Origin: Oscarella lobularis | Taxonomy: Eukaryota > Porifera > Homoscleromorpha > Homosclerophorida > Oscarellidae | Assembly: GCF_947507565.1 (NCBI RefSeq) | Contig: NW_027077201.1 | Location: forward strand, 62,001-126,000 | Direction: 5' to 3' | DNA length: 64,000 bases | Shown: positions 54,118 through 63,997 of the stretch, piece by piece | Position numbering within the stretch: the stretch's first letter is position 1 | Layout: the number at the start of each line of letters is the position of its first letter | The notes under the pieces: generated by a model | What the model saw: the letters and a program-made list of their open reading frames with translations, nothing else | Told to the model about the DNA's origin: nothing | Database searches by the model: none | Made by a program: the position numbers and the translations under genes

Positions 54118-54225
54118 GAACTTGGTCATAAAAAGTGACATTCTGGTTATTAACACTTGATCATAAAAAAGTAACACTTGATCATGAAAAAGTAACACTT
54201 AACTAACACTTAATCATAAAAAATG
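54118..54225. repeat. Tandem repeat of ~24 bp (CACTTGATCATAAAAAAGTAA)
   Basis: Four to five imperfect units with ACTT(G/A)(A/G)TCAT(A/G)AAAAA(G)TAAC. Just upstream, GATGATGA-type short repeats occur at 54060-54090. Confidence 0.7.
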
Positions 54226-54254
54226 AATTACGACAGTTTGACTTTTGTTCCAGT

Positions 54255-56053
54255 CGGCGTTCTATAAAATAGCGTCATCATTTTTTGATGATGGCGTCAT
54301 TTTAGGCGATTGGCCGTTAGGCTCGTCTCGTCGGTCTTTACCTTTGTTTGTTGTTGCCGACGATTTTGATGTCAACGATAATGCTGGCGGTCCGGCGCTT
54401 TTACCGATCGTCGACGCCATCGACACGGTAGGTGCGGCCGTATTCGCATTCAAGGCTTTCGCCTTTGCGATGTCAACGTCGTCGACGTTTTTGTCGTGGT
54501 CGTCTTTTTCGCTTTGCGGATCGTCGTCGAGGTTTTTGCCGTCGACGAGTTGTTTGCTCCGCTAGGTGCTCCTGCCTTGAAAGGAGGCACCGCAGTTTTG
54601 CTCGTACCCAAAGGGCCGCATGCTTCTTCATCATTCTTCTCTTTCCTTCCTTTGTCCGTCCATCGAAATATTGCCTTTTCGTTTATCGCTGTCGCCTTTT
54701 GTATTTTCACCTCCGATTTGTTCTTGAGAGCCGCCATATTGTTAGCCATTCTCGACCAAACGTCGGCGTGGACCTGGTTTGAAAAGTCGCACACTTTCTC
54801 TTTTGCCTGCTCTAAAATCGTAGTGAGGTGGGCCGTTTGAGAGGCACAATGCTCACGGCATATCTTGACGAGCTTCATTCCGGAATCGGAGAATAGCTCG
54901 TCAATACGGGGCTGCGTCTCGGGCGTTATACTTAGCAGCAAACATTTGCCCCCCAGCGCAATGCGTCAGGTATTTGTTGGTATCGTTTGAGAAGTTCGAA
55001 ACGAACCATCCCGCGTTTTGCTGCTGCATAATCCTTGTTCAGATCTCGGAACTCGTGTAAAAAATGCTCGGCATGCACCTGGGCATCCGCCTTAGATGTA
55101 ACGCTCAGCGTGGTTGATGTAACCGTTGCTGGTCGTGCCGAGGGCATCGTCGTTGGCAAAGTCGTTGGTAGACTCGCCACGGCTAGCGCATTCGATGCAA
55201 GCGGAGGCATTTCTGTTTCGGCTGCTATCGTTTGAGGCACAGCGGATATTTTGACCGTTTGTGCCGATGCACTCGACGCTACTGCTACGTTTGGTATTGC
55301 TTTGTTCTTTTTCTTCTCCATTAGATAGAGCTGCTGATACATTCTCATCTGCTCTTCTTGTTCTTTCAAAAAGTTCCCCATCCTTGGATCAACGACGGCC
55401 TTTTCACGGGCCGACGTTGCCGTGGGTAGGGATATTAACCCTTGAATAAACGCTTCGTTCGATTCGCATTCGGCTAGCAAATTGTCCTCCATATTGAACG
55501 CAGCATTCAAAATGACGTCTTTCGGCGCCGATACGTTTGCGTCAGAAATGGGGACAGCGTTCAAGCTTTGCGGTATTGTAATGTCAAGCTCAATTTCTTC
55601 CTCCTTTTCGAAATGCTCGTCTTGTGGGCCTCTCGGCGGAGACGGTGCGAGTGGAGACAAGAGATTATCGTCAGCTGTAAGCGATTCCGCTAAAATCTTC
55701 GGCCGATGCAACAAAGGGAAGAAAGTTGACGGCAAACAGGCCAAAAATCAAAGCGAATCGTCGGCTGTAAGCGATCCCGCTAAAAATGAAAACGTCGAAT
55801 TGATGATATCTCCGTCCAATTTCAAGTCAAATCTCGTTTTTGCGTTTGCATGTGAGGAGAGAATTTCCAGTCGGGACAACCCTAGACAAGACAACCCTGA
55901 AGAGGGCGCAAAGGCAAAGAACGCCAATGATGAAAAATTGCTGAACGGGACAATCCTATACGGGACAACCCTGAAGACTCCGCGACGGCAAGCGTCTCTT
56001 TGCCAAGGTATGAAAAAATCTTGCAAAGTATTTGTTGTCGTAGAGGTGGACAT
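54255..56053 (-). CDS. Unknown protein, long frame with two breaks
   Basis: Coding-like minus-strand sequence runs from about 56053 to 54450. It has one in-frame TGA at 55748 and one frame change in a run of six G at about 54950. Parts: LTADDNLLSPLAPSPPRGPQ, an acidic stretch, MGNFLKEQEEQMRMYQQLYL, a Thr/Ala/Pro-rich linker, VHAEHFLHEFRDLNKDYAAA, RYQQIPDALRWG, then LLLSITPETQPRIDELFSD, CREHCASQTAHLTTILEQ, WSRMANNMAALKNKSEVK and a Thr/Lys-rich tail. It could be a gag-like or structural protein of a mobile element. I do not recognise it. The block CGGCTGTAAGCGATCCCGC is duplicated at 55675 and 55758. Confidence 0.45.
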
Positions 56054-56059
56054 ATTACT

Positions 56060-57230
56060 TAAAATGTTTTTTCTGTTGCTAATAAATTTTTTTCTAATTG
56101 TAATTTTTATTTTAAATTTTGTTTAGCAGATTTTACAACCTCCTATTGGAGCCCTTGTCACTGTGAAGCTCCTTCTATCTTTGCCGCCGTAAGCAAACTT
56201 AAAATTCATGAAACTAACAAAAACACTTCTTAAAAAAGGAAAAAATGCGGGTAAGAAAAGATTACAAATAAACTTTTCTATTAATTTTTAAAATATTTTA
56301 GCTGGGGGACGTCCCATAATAATTCCATCGGAATACAACATGACAGACTTTAGAGAAGAAAATGCCAAAGAAGTTATCTCGGTGCATGACGACTCTCAGA
56401 AAGTCGAGAAAATTATATCCAATTTTCGATGTCTATCGAACGTTGAGGACAGCGGTATGCGTCGTTATTTAATATTAGGCAATATTCCTCTTACTTTAGC
56501 GTCTTTCTTTATGATTTATTGAACCTTCTCTTCCGAGTTCGTCAATGTTTGAATCGGCCCTTCAATCGTTTCGACTAACAGTCGCAGGTGTTTTTATTGT
56601 AGTACACAAAATTATTAAGTATATTTACAATTGATTAGAATCTAAGATGCCAAGAACGTCGAGCGATACGGCGGAACCCAATCTACCTGCAAAATCGAAA
56701 GAGACAAAGCGTCGTCAAGAAGAAAGAGCACGACGACGACTTAAAAAGAATGGAATATTTAAAGCGTTTGAATTAGAGTGACGAGAGCAGTAGCAAAGAC
56801 GTCGACAACGACAACTTGGACGAGGTGGCGAAGACGGATCTTCACGAAGAATCGGTCAGGAAAAGGCGTGTGAAACGTCCGGAAAACGTCGACAACTCAA
56901 AAAAGAAGAAATAAGGACGTCCTTCCAAATGGGGTTTCGACGACACAAGCAGCAGCGACAAAGAAGACGAGGTGGCAAAGACGAATCTTCTTCTCAAATT
57001 TAAAAGAAAAAGGCGTGCAAAAAAAACTTACTCAAGAAATAGACTCAACAGTGTTTAATCTCTCAGCAAAGCACCAAACCCTTGAGCAGATTACACATGG
57101 ACTCGCTCATTTCGTCCCACACTTCAATACACTCAAGAAAAGCAAAGTGCACCGGAGGGAAACCTATCATCGATTCGAACGTCGACTCGTACCATATAGA
57201 GTACTTGTAAGGATATTTGCTTAGCATATG
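56060..57230 (+). CDS. Fragments of charged unknown proteins
   Basis: Small open stretches: 56340-56522 (MTDFREENAKEVISVHDD) and 56647-56779 (MPRTSSDTAEPNLPAKSKE, a basic stretch, then a stop). In another frame follow acidic and basic blocks that repeat twice (DEVAKTDLHEESVRKRR and DEVAKTNLLLKFKRKRR, with GRPSKWGFDD between). The alternation suggests a nuclear protein with a decayed frame. No family is recognised. Confidence 0.3.
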
Positions 57231-57359
57231 CGTTCGCTGGCAACTTCCAAAAACATGCAGTAAAAGGGTTGCCACATCCAGTTAATTTTGGCAAACAATT
57301 AGCGAAAGGCTAATTTTTCTAGGTTTTTAGGCATTTAGACGAACATTTTGTGTACTTAA

Positions 57360-57925
57360 TTTAACATTGCTTGCGGAACGATGTCAAAGCATTTGAAGAA
57401 TTTAATAGTCACACAGAAAGCGACAAAAAATGTTGAGAGCAAGAAGAATGTTGAGAGTTGCCAACATTTATTTAGTAAACTAGCAAAACCGACAGCAAAG
57501 ACGACAATAACGACGACCAGTTTAGCTTTAGCAACAGCATTAGCAACATTAACGATATTAGCCACCACGGCAATGTTATCTACCAAGTGACGGCGTTAGG
57601 AATCTCAAGTACAACCCCAAAGAAGGGGAGAGTAAAGTAAACGTGTTTCCGGAAAAATCAGAAATGCCGCAAGGAAACCGCAGGTTCCAGAGACGGCAAC
57701 AAAAAATATAAAAAAATCGGTCCTTTGCAACGCTTTGAAACGACTGTAGTTGTTTTAAAGTGGAGAGCTCAGTTTTAAAGTAGGCAAGACTATTTAACAA
57801 AGTAATATCTTCTTTTTTCGAAGTCAAAATCGACCACGTAAGAACGTGATTAAATTACAGATAACCTTTGCTAATACGTGACTTTCACACGTTGCACTAG
57901 CTGTGTTTTATGGCGCTACAAGAGT
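57360..57925. other. Low-complexity stretch, no gene recognised
   Basis: A Thr/Ala-rich frame at 57381-57590 comes from a GCAACA/TTAGCAAC-type repeat run (57490-57575). Nothing else was seen. Confidence 0.35.
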
Positions 57926-57934
57926 GTCAAAATG

Positions 57935-58160
57935 ATTTGGGATTAGGAATCGGGATTCGAGATCGGGATTTGGGATGATTAAGAATCGGAAATCGAGAAA
58001 GGGATTCGGGATTTGGAATCGGGAATCGGTAGCGGGATTCGGTATCAGGATTTGGGATTAGGAATCGGGATAAGGTATTCGGTTTTGGGATTACGAATCG
58101 GGATTCAGGATCGGGAATCAAGATCGGGAATCGGGATGGGGATTTGGGATTAGGAATGCG
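57935..58160. repeat. GGGATTCGGGATTT-type minisatellite
   Basis: More than 20 imperfect six- to seven-base units (GGGATT, GGAATC) in tandem. The minus-strand frame across it (NPESRFLIP-type) is an artefact. Confidence 0.85.
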
Positions 58161-58325
58161 CTACGCGGGACAGGATGACGCTTTCGACAAGGTTTTACAG
58201 GAAGCTTTTCGTAGCGTTATTAATCTTGAACAAGCTCAAAGAAGTGGTTTCTTCTCAGAATTATTTTTGTTGCTTTGCTAGTATCTTGCCCTTAATCCTT
58301 AGGAAAGTTTAAGCTTAGGCAGCGT

Positions 58326-58985
58326 TTGAATGCAGATGCAAACGCGAGAGGTTCGTTTGACGGCACTTGTGCGCGTCGAGGACATACGTTGTACTGTGGC
58401 TTTGAAGCAGTAATTTTTTCACGACGTCGCTGCCGTCATCAATTTCAGGGAATTCATGCAGAGGACAGGCAAGGGAAACAAGAGTCGGTGTCGTCATATA
58501 GTTCGCGGTTTCGTAATGTGCTATTAAAACTGCAGAGTATCGATGGATATGCGCATTCGGCGGCCGCTATCGTCCTCTGGTACACCGAAGGACAGAGGTC
58601 AGAATTACAAGCGGAGCTAGAGCGTTACGCTACGGAAACTCACGCAGAGGTTGTAAATCGGCAGAGAAAGCAGAACGAATTTGGAAGCGACAGCACGGTT
58701 CGAAGATTGGGAGAGCAGAAGGCTACCCGATCGTTGCTACGACGCTACCGGAATCTAAGAAACGCGACGACTGTCTACGCCAGATGGAGCAACAAGGAAA
58801 AGTTATTCAGCTTTTGCAGAAGACGATGGAATCACCCGTCGTCGCAGCTCTCGCTACCACGACACCCGACGCTAGGCAGGGACCTCGGCCAGTGGGACCG
58901 TGTTTCTATTGCAAAAGAGCCTAGCCACACAATTTCGGAATGTGCGAAGAGGCTGGCGAAGGAAGCAGGAGTGGCAGTGTGAGGC
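58326..58985 (+). pseudogene. Retroelement gag-like protein
   Basis: The frame has a central gag-like stretch (GKQESVSSYSSRFRNVLLKL, then RYATETHAEVVNRQRKQ). Near 58900 a CCHC zinc knuckle is split between two frames: CFYCKRA in one and SHTISECAKRLAKEAG in the other. A single frame lesion lies between them. Downstream is a Pro/Gln-rich decayed stretch and then the protease-like frame at 59.5 kb, the usual gag-protease order. Confidence 0.6.
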
Positions 58986-59479
58986 GGCTTCGCTAAACAT
59001 ACAAATTCTTTGTTCTCAGTGAATGCACCGTACTCACCCGCCCCGTATGGCGTTCCTGGGTATCCCATGCCGATGTCAGGCGCCCCATCGTAGCCTGTCT
59101 TCCAGCTTAGCAAGCCTGGACGCCAGGATACTCACCTGTCCAACCTCCTCAGTACGCCCCATCGCAACTGTGGTATCCGTGTCAAAATCCGAATCCTCTG
59201 CCTCAGTATGGCTATCCAAACACACAGATGATGCCGAATGGGGGTAGCCTCTAGCGCAGTATCAAACGCAATCTAGTCCTCCAGCGACGCAAGTTATGCA
59301 GGGTCCCGTGATGCAAACTAAACAGTAACCGATGCCCACCTTGGAACCACAGGTAAATACCAGTGGAGGTGAACAACCGATGGCCACGCCAGCAACGCAA
59401 CCCTATCAGCCTCGACAAAATCAACTTTGAAGTGGATCTCACGTCTTCAATGCCTTAACCGGTCGAGAAATTACCAGCA

Positions 59480-59872
59480 ATGGATATTTGGGCGCCGGTG
59501 ATAACACGCGTTGTCGAGAGAGATTATCCGACGCCCTGTGTTCTTGACTCTGTAGCAGGTACGTCTGTCGTTTCTAAAGAATTCTTTGAGCGAATCGGAA
59601 AGGAGATAAAGAAGGCAAACGGTAGCGGAATGAGCGTGCTAGGAACAGATGATTTGGAGTTTGCGATCGGCCCTATTCGCATCGTACATCCACTAGAAGT
59701 TGTTGAGAATTTCCTGTTTCCCGTTTTGCCTGGGAACGACTTCCTGAGGAGGAGAGGCATTCGACTAGATTTCGAGACTGGATCGGTGGAAGTGAGGAGC
59801 CCGTCTGGAGAACGAATTTCGTGCGTTTGCTCAAAGTGTATCAAGAGGATGGCGTGGAGGGCAGGAAAATAA
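59480..59872 (+). pseudogene. Retropepsin-like aspartic protease remnant
   Basis: VLDSVAGTSVVSKEFFERIG resembles the active-site segment of retropepsins (D-S/T-G-A..S-V-S), but the Gly-Ala after Asp-Ser is displaced by an extra residue, so the catalytic loop is altered. It continues HPLEVVENFLFPVLPGNDFL and LDFETGSVEVRSPSGERISC, typical of the second half (..ilG.dfL.). It ends shortly after. No reverse transcriptase follows. Confidence 0.55.
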
Positions 59873-60129
59873 AACGCAGCCGATGTCAGAAGAGTTTGCG
59901 CAGTTACGTCGCAAGTTGTTGAGAATTTCCCGTTTCCCGTTTTGCCTGGGAAGGACTTCCTGAGGAGGAGAGGCATTCGACTAGACTTCGATTCGAGACT
60001 GGATCGGTGGAAGTGAGGAGCCCGTCTGGAGAACGAATTTCGTGCGTTTGCTCAAAGTGTATCTAGAGGATGGCGTGGAGGACAGGAAAATATAACGCAG
60101 CCGATGTCAGAAGAGTTTGCGCAGTTACG
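59698..60129. repeat. Tandem duplication of 216 bp in the protease region
   Basis: Copy 1 is 59698-59913, copy 2 is 59914-60129. Both start AGTTGTTGAGAATTTCC and end TTTGCGCAGTTACG plus four bases. They differ at roughly ten positions plus a six-base TTCGAT insertion offset elsewhere. The second copy is out of frame and carries a stop. Confidence 0.9.
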
Positions 60130-60269
60130 CTGCCTGTCAGCAGGACTTAGGTCATCGTGAGGGCAGAGGTAGCTGAGCCTAAGGTTCCTATAAGGAACCC
60201 AGCCTGGAGACCAAGTGGGCTTATATCAATCGGTGCTCACGTACATTGTGCTCGCGCGTGGAGCGTGTT

Positions 60270-60535
60270 AATTAAGGTAGGACCAATTTTTTGGTCCCTG
60301 GACTATGCACTTTTCTGGCATAAAACCAGATGACACTTTTTATGCTAAAAAGTGGTCCCGGGCCACTTTTTATGCCAAAATAAGTGGCCCCGGACCACTT
60401 TTCAAAAAGTGCCCAGGAGCATAAAACTTGGCCCTGGACCACTTTTATAGCATGAAAAGTTCATAAAAAGAGCCCCACCTTTTATAGCATGAAAAGTGTC
60501 CCGGGGCCACTTCTCTGGCCGGACCAATTTTTTCA
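60270..60535. repeat. Cluster of palindromes (AAGT GG..CCACTT)
   Basis: GGACCAATTTTTTGGTCC (60273-60292), AAAAAGTGG-TCCCGGG-CCACTTTTT (about 60341-60366), AAGTGG-CCCCGGA-CCACTT and TTTTATAGCATGAAAAGT repeats, ending with GGACCAATTTTTT again at about 60513. Several nested hairpins in under 270 bp; no gene. Confidence 0.75.
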
Positions 60536-60880
60536 TGACAGGTTTACCGAGCACTTAATTCTGCTCTTAGTTGATTTTTCAACAAACTCAAACAGAGGAA
60601 TGCATTCGATTGCTACACATACGTGCAATACATTCAAAGTCGTTGTCACGCCTCCTACCTAATACGATTCTGGCCCATCAATTGACAATTAATTTAGTCC
60701 TGTTTTACAGGTCCAATTGGTTGGTTCGAAAACATTTTTTACCTGTGCGCCGTGGGTCTTAACCACTCGACTAGCATGTATTATAAGTGCCGCTCGCCTT
60801 CTATCTGGCCGAAAATCAAAGCTTTTTGTAATATTGGAATTGAACCAAAACAATAAACCCCGTTACCATAACTCACTATT

Positions 60881-60952
60881 GCCCAGGATTGGCCTTGAAC
60901 CAACAATCTGAACATTTTCAGTGTTACGCTCAACCAATTAAACTGCCTATGC
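60881..60952 (-). tRNA. trnF: Mitochondrial tRNA-Phe (GAA) in the NUMT
   Basis: 72 bases that fold as a cloverleaf: acceptor GCATAGG/CCTGGGC with one mismatch, D stem GTTT/GAGC, anticodon loop CTGAAAA (GAA), T stem GTTGG/CCAAT with loop TTCAAGG. The acceptor mismatch fits a relic. It lies directly downstream of cox3 on the same strand. Confidence 0.7.
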
Positions 60953-61028
60953 TATAGTTTATTTCTCTATCACTTAACTAATTATTTCCACTTTATTAAC
61001 GAGGGTTAGTGGTCGTCCATAGAAAGGG

Positions 61029-61318
61029 TACCTTTTTTTTACTCCCCATTAATATATGCAAACATAAAGAAACAATCAATCTACATCCACAAAATTTCAA
61101 TATCAGGCTGAGGCCTCAAATCCGAAGTGATTTTGTCGGGTTAATTGGTATGCTATCAATGTTACTAAAAATACCAATAAAAATGCTGTTCCGATTATTA
61201 CAGGGGACCAGGAAAGCCTGTGGCTACAAAGAAAGTTGAACCATATACTGAGCCTGATATATCAAAAGGAGCCTCATAATACTCAATTCCTTGTAAACTT
61301 GTAAATAATATACCTAGT
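61029..61318 (-). pseudogene. cox3 fragment in the NUMT
   Basis: Cytochrome c oxidase subunit III. Minus strand: [33 protein letters not shown], then a one-base loss where HGLHV is expected, IIGTAFLLVFLVTLIAYQLT, HFGFEASA, and a tail in which TGA must be read as Trp (W-Y-W-N-F-V-D-V-D-W-L-F). The next Trp of the expected W-W-G has become TAA. The reading agrees with mitochondrial code in which TGA is Trp. It is about 95 codons long; the 5' two thirds are missing at the junction with the gypsy fragment. Confidence 0.88.
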
Positions 61319-61324
61319 GGCCGC

Positions 61325-61980
61325 AATAGATTAGCCATATCGAGAGCTACCGGATCGCCACGCTCCTCGACAACAAACCTCAGCGCGTGCAGGTTCGTAC
61401 CCTCCTCTTCAACATGGGGGAGCGTGCAGAATAGCTCTTTCGTTCAACCCGCTCGTGCTACAGATCGCAAATCGGACCGAAATTACCAGCAGCAGCCGTC
61501 GGAAAAGCCGACCTCAAAGGCCGCGCCATGTCGGTGGTGAGGGAACTCCTCTCACACCCGCGTGCGAATTGTCCCGCTTCGACCAAAGAATCTGCCAAGT
61601 GCCACAAGCGAAAGAACTACCCTCGCGTCTGCCGCAGTACTCAAGCGCCAGCTGTCCGCGAAGTGACTCAATCGGCTGATCAACTTAACGAAGACCAAAC
61701 TGCAGACTTCGGCGGTGTATTCCTGGGAGAACTCTCAGAAGAAGAAACTACGGCACGCGACACCGTGGCTCGTTCCTCTACGCATCGGCCCCGTTCCGGT
61801 CGTCTTCAAAATCGATACGGGCGCAGACGTCACGGCAAAACCCTAATCGTTATATCAAATGGCGTTTCGCGTGCCGCTTTTGAAATCTTTTCCTCCGCTT
61901 TGGGCTATGCCCTCACAGTTATTGGCAAAGTTCACGACGCCCTTCATTGCGTAGATCGCACGGGTTTCTCATAGCGATCA
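61325..61980 (+). pseudogene. Gypsy gag-protease fragment with internal deletion
   Basis: The sequence starts with the gag segment [20 protein letters not shown] and FNMGERAE, then jumps directly to SDRNYQQQPSEKPTSKAAPC, the linker before the zinc knuckle. The knuckle is read across a frame break (PCRWWGG..SRANCPA; CHKRKNYPRVCRS). Further on, FLGELSEEE and, in another frame, VVFKIDTGADVT give the retropepsin active site D-T-G-A-D. The middle of gag, several hundred codons in intact elements, is deleted. The fragment ends where the hAT terminus begins at 61983. Confidence 0.8.
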
Positions 61981-62149
61981 CCCAGGGTTCTGCCCAGGTT
62001 TTTTTTTGTATGGGTGATAAGTGATGGGGGTTTGGGGGCGAAGCCCCCTAAAAATATTTGGGGGCGTGGTTTTTACGGATTAATTTTGACGCCATTTTTC
62101 ACAGTTATTTTAACAATCCAAACGCTCATCGACATGCTTTATTTTACGG

Positions 62150-62365
62150 AAAGTCTGCGATTCTTGTTTAGAGCCCACAGTTAAGCAGCATCTTTTACGG
62201 GAAAATGTTCCAAAGAAGGACCGTTTACGGCAATTCTTAGCAGTGCGTCCAGGGTTCTTTCGCTCATTCGATTTCGTATATCCGTTTTTATCAAGTTGAG
62301 TCTTGAGAGAAAGTGCGCTCAACACTCGCTGTGTGCATCGGAATAACTCTGCAAATGCATGCTAT
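62150..62365 (-). pseudogene. hAT C-terminal dimerisation region, broken
   Basis: Continuation of the transposase: VIPMHTASVERTFSQ holds the Glu of the catalytic set, then a one-base loss and LRIAVNGPSLEHFPVKDAA before a stop. Both lesions lie within 120 bases. Confidence 0.75.
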
Positions 62366-63997
62366 TTATGAAAGCTTGGGAAACATTCTTTTGGTTGATA
62401 AGTCACCGCATAGATTGTCCAGAACTTCTTTGCAAGTGTATGCCGGCGATTCTCTCCTTTTTATCGCTAGACGCTCCTTGTCACTTGACCATTCCTCAAG
62501 GGTTTCCTCAAGAGATTCGTCTGCGTCAGAAGGATAAAAATGAGTGAAAAGCTTTTCTATTTCACGGTTGCCGTACTCGGCAAACTCTTCTCCAGAATCA
62601 GGCAATGGCAACGCATCCGGATTGAAGACGGTAAAGGACGTTATTACTCCTTCATCTTCAAATCTTTTTTTGATGTTACAGAGCAGGCTGGAGAGATAAG
62701 GTGTTTTGATGTTATTTGTGAAAGTCATTTCATTGTCATTTGGGTCACGTGTAATGACGATCCCCGATGACTTCAGTTTCTCCAGAAATTCCGGCAACTG
62801 GCGAAGATGCATACCGTCGACAGTTTTTAGTCGCGTAAGAGCCTCCTTCGTCAACAAAAGCGCTCCTGGAATACTGCTATAATCGCAGTGTTGATGTTGA
62901 AATATTTTTGAGAGGCGCAAAACGTGCGGCAAAGCACCGCACATTAAGAGCATGGTCGTTATAAACTTGTGCTTTGTTATCATTGCGTTGATGCCCAAAG
63001 CTCTATCGTCGTGTCTCTCCTGCGCCTCTCGCTGGAGACTGACGCTGACAGATGCAAAGCATGCTTTAAGACGGCTGACACTTCGCTCGATGCTCAGCCA
63101 TCTTGTTGCGCAAGGTGCAACCATTTTTCCCTTTTCATGAAGCAGCACCTGGATTGCTTCCAACCCTGCCGTCCTAACGGCACTATTGTCAAAGAAATCA
63201 AAAATCTGACGAAGAATATTGTCAAATGCGTTGACGTATGGCACTGCCTTTGATGCCTGAGTTGATGCAAGATTCAGTCTGTGTGCCGCACAGTGGACTC
63301 CAACAGCAGATGGAAACGTGCGTTTTAGCCTAGCGACGACACCGTTTCTGCAATCAACCATTGTCGATGCACCGTCTGTTCCAATTCCTCTAAGTCTGCT
63401 ACGGTCTACGCCCGAAACCTCAATAAACTCTTTGATGCGACGTGTAATGGTTTTGGCTCTTGCTCTAATGCAGCTATTCCCGCCAGCAGCAGCGCTCTCA
63501 ACTTCGGGTTGCAATAAGTCCACTGCTTTTAAGAAAGTGCATTTGAGTTCTCCTGTAGCATTATCAATGTAGCGACCGTGAATTGCCAGCTCCTCTTGCG
63601 TAGTGCAATCCGTTGTCTCGTCAAACATTAAAGCAAAATGCTCAGAATCTTTCAATTCGTCGAGAGATCTTTTTTCAAGGAGCTCAGATATGGCGTAAAG
63701 CATCTCTTGTATCGATTTGTGACTGGTGTAGATAGCATTTCGAGCTACTCTAATCTTGCTTTTAATTTCTACTCCCAACCACGAAGCCAGATCTAGGATC
63801 AGTTCAAAATTGGTAGTGTGAGCCAAACGCCGCTTAGCAATGAAATAGAGACAACCAATTGCTTGCTCGATTCCTTCAGCAGGAACAACAGGATTGATAG
63901 CAGACACAACGTTTGGCTTGGAAGCGAGACGCTCCAACCTCACACACGTGATGTGTGACTCGCATTTTTTGTGTCTAATTATACTTTCAAGCCGCAA
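62366..63997 (-). CDS. hAT transposase, N-terminus beyond the window
   Basis: An open frame of 543 codons. Landmarks: LRHKK..C-type start region, HFALMFDETTDCTTQEELAI with the first catalytic Asp, RGIGTDGASTMVDCRNGV with the second, VGVHCAAHRLNLASTQA (the Cys/His pair of hAT proteins), APCATRWLSIERSVSRL (the RW motif) and GVITSFTVFNPDALP. After a TAA at about 62366 the frame resumes as IACICRVIPMHTASVERTFS, then shifts by one base to IKTDIRNRMSERTLDALLRI, which is the C-terminal dimerisation domain. The core is intact while the dimerisation domain is cut off by one stop and one frameshift. Similar host proteins include ZNF862 and KIAA1586. Confidence 0.88.
   Translation of the reverse strand: MRLESIIRHKKCESHITCVRLERLASKPNVVSAINPVVPAEGIEQAIGCLYFIAKRRLAHTTNFELILDLASWLGVEIKSKIRVARNAIYTSHKSIQEMLYAISELLEKRSLDELKDSEHFALMFDETTDCTTQEELAIHGRYIDNATGELKCTFLKAVDLLQPEVESAAAGGNSCIRARAKTITRRIKEFIEVSGVDRSRLRGIGTDGASTMVDCRNGVVARLKRTFPSAVGVHCAAHRLNLASTQASKAVPYVNAFDNILRQIFDFFDNSAVRTAGLEAIQVLLHEKGKMVAPCATRWLSIERSVSRLKACFASVSVSLQREAQERHDDRALGINAMITKHKFITTMLLMCGALPHVLRLSKIFQHQHCDYSSIPGALLLTKEALTRLKTVDGMHLRQLPEFLEKLKSSGIVITRDPNDNEMTFTNNIKTPYLSSLLCNIKKRFEDEGVITSFTVFNPDALPLPDSGEEFAEYGNREIEKLFTHFYPSDADESLEETLEEWSSDKERLAIKRRESPAYTCKEVLDNLCGDLSTKRMFPKLS

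Larger units (their letters stand above)
60700..61318 (-). other. Nuclear copy of mitochondrial DNA (NUMT)
   Basis: The minus strand carries the 3' part of cox3 (61318 to about 61030) followed by a tRNA-Phe (60952-60881) and further tRNA-like remnants with a GGTTCAATTCC T-loop at about 60840. The base composition is A/T-rich, unlike its flanks. Frame lesions and a Trp codon changed to TAA show that it is not functional in the nucleus. Confidence 0.85.
61983..63997 (-). mobile_element. hAT element (ZNF862/KIAA1586-like), runs off the window
   Basis: The 3' terminus is CAGGGTTCTGCCCAGG at 61983, followed inward by a GGGGGCGAAGCCCCC hairpin that is usual for this hAT group. The transposase gene reads on the minus strand. 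The other terminus lies beyond the window. Insertion interrupted a gypsy fragment. Confidence 0.75.

Noticed and set aside
57927..58121. Pro/Ser-rich repeat protein on the minus strand
   Set aside because: Translation of the GGGATT minisatellite.
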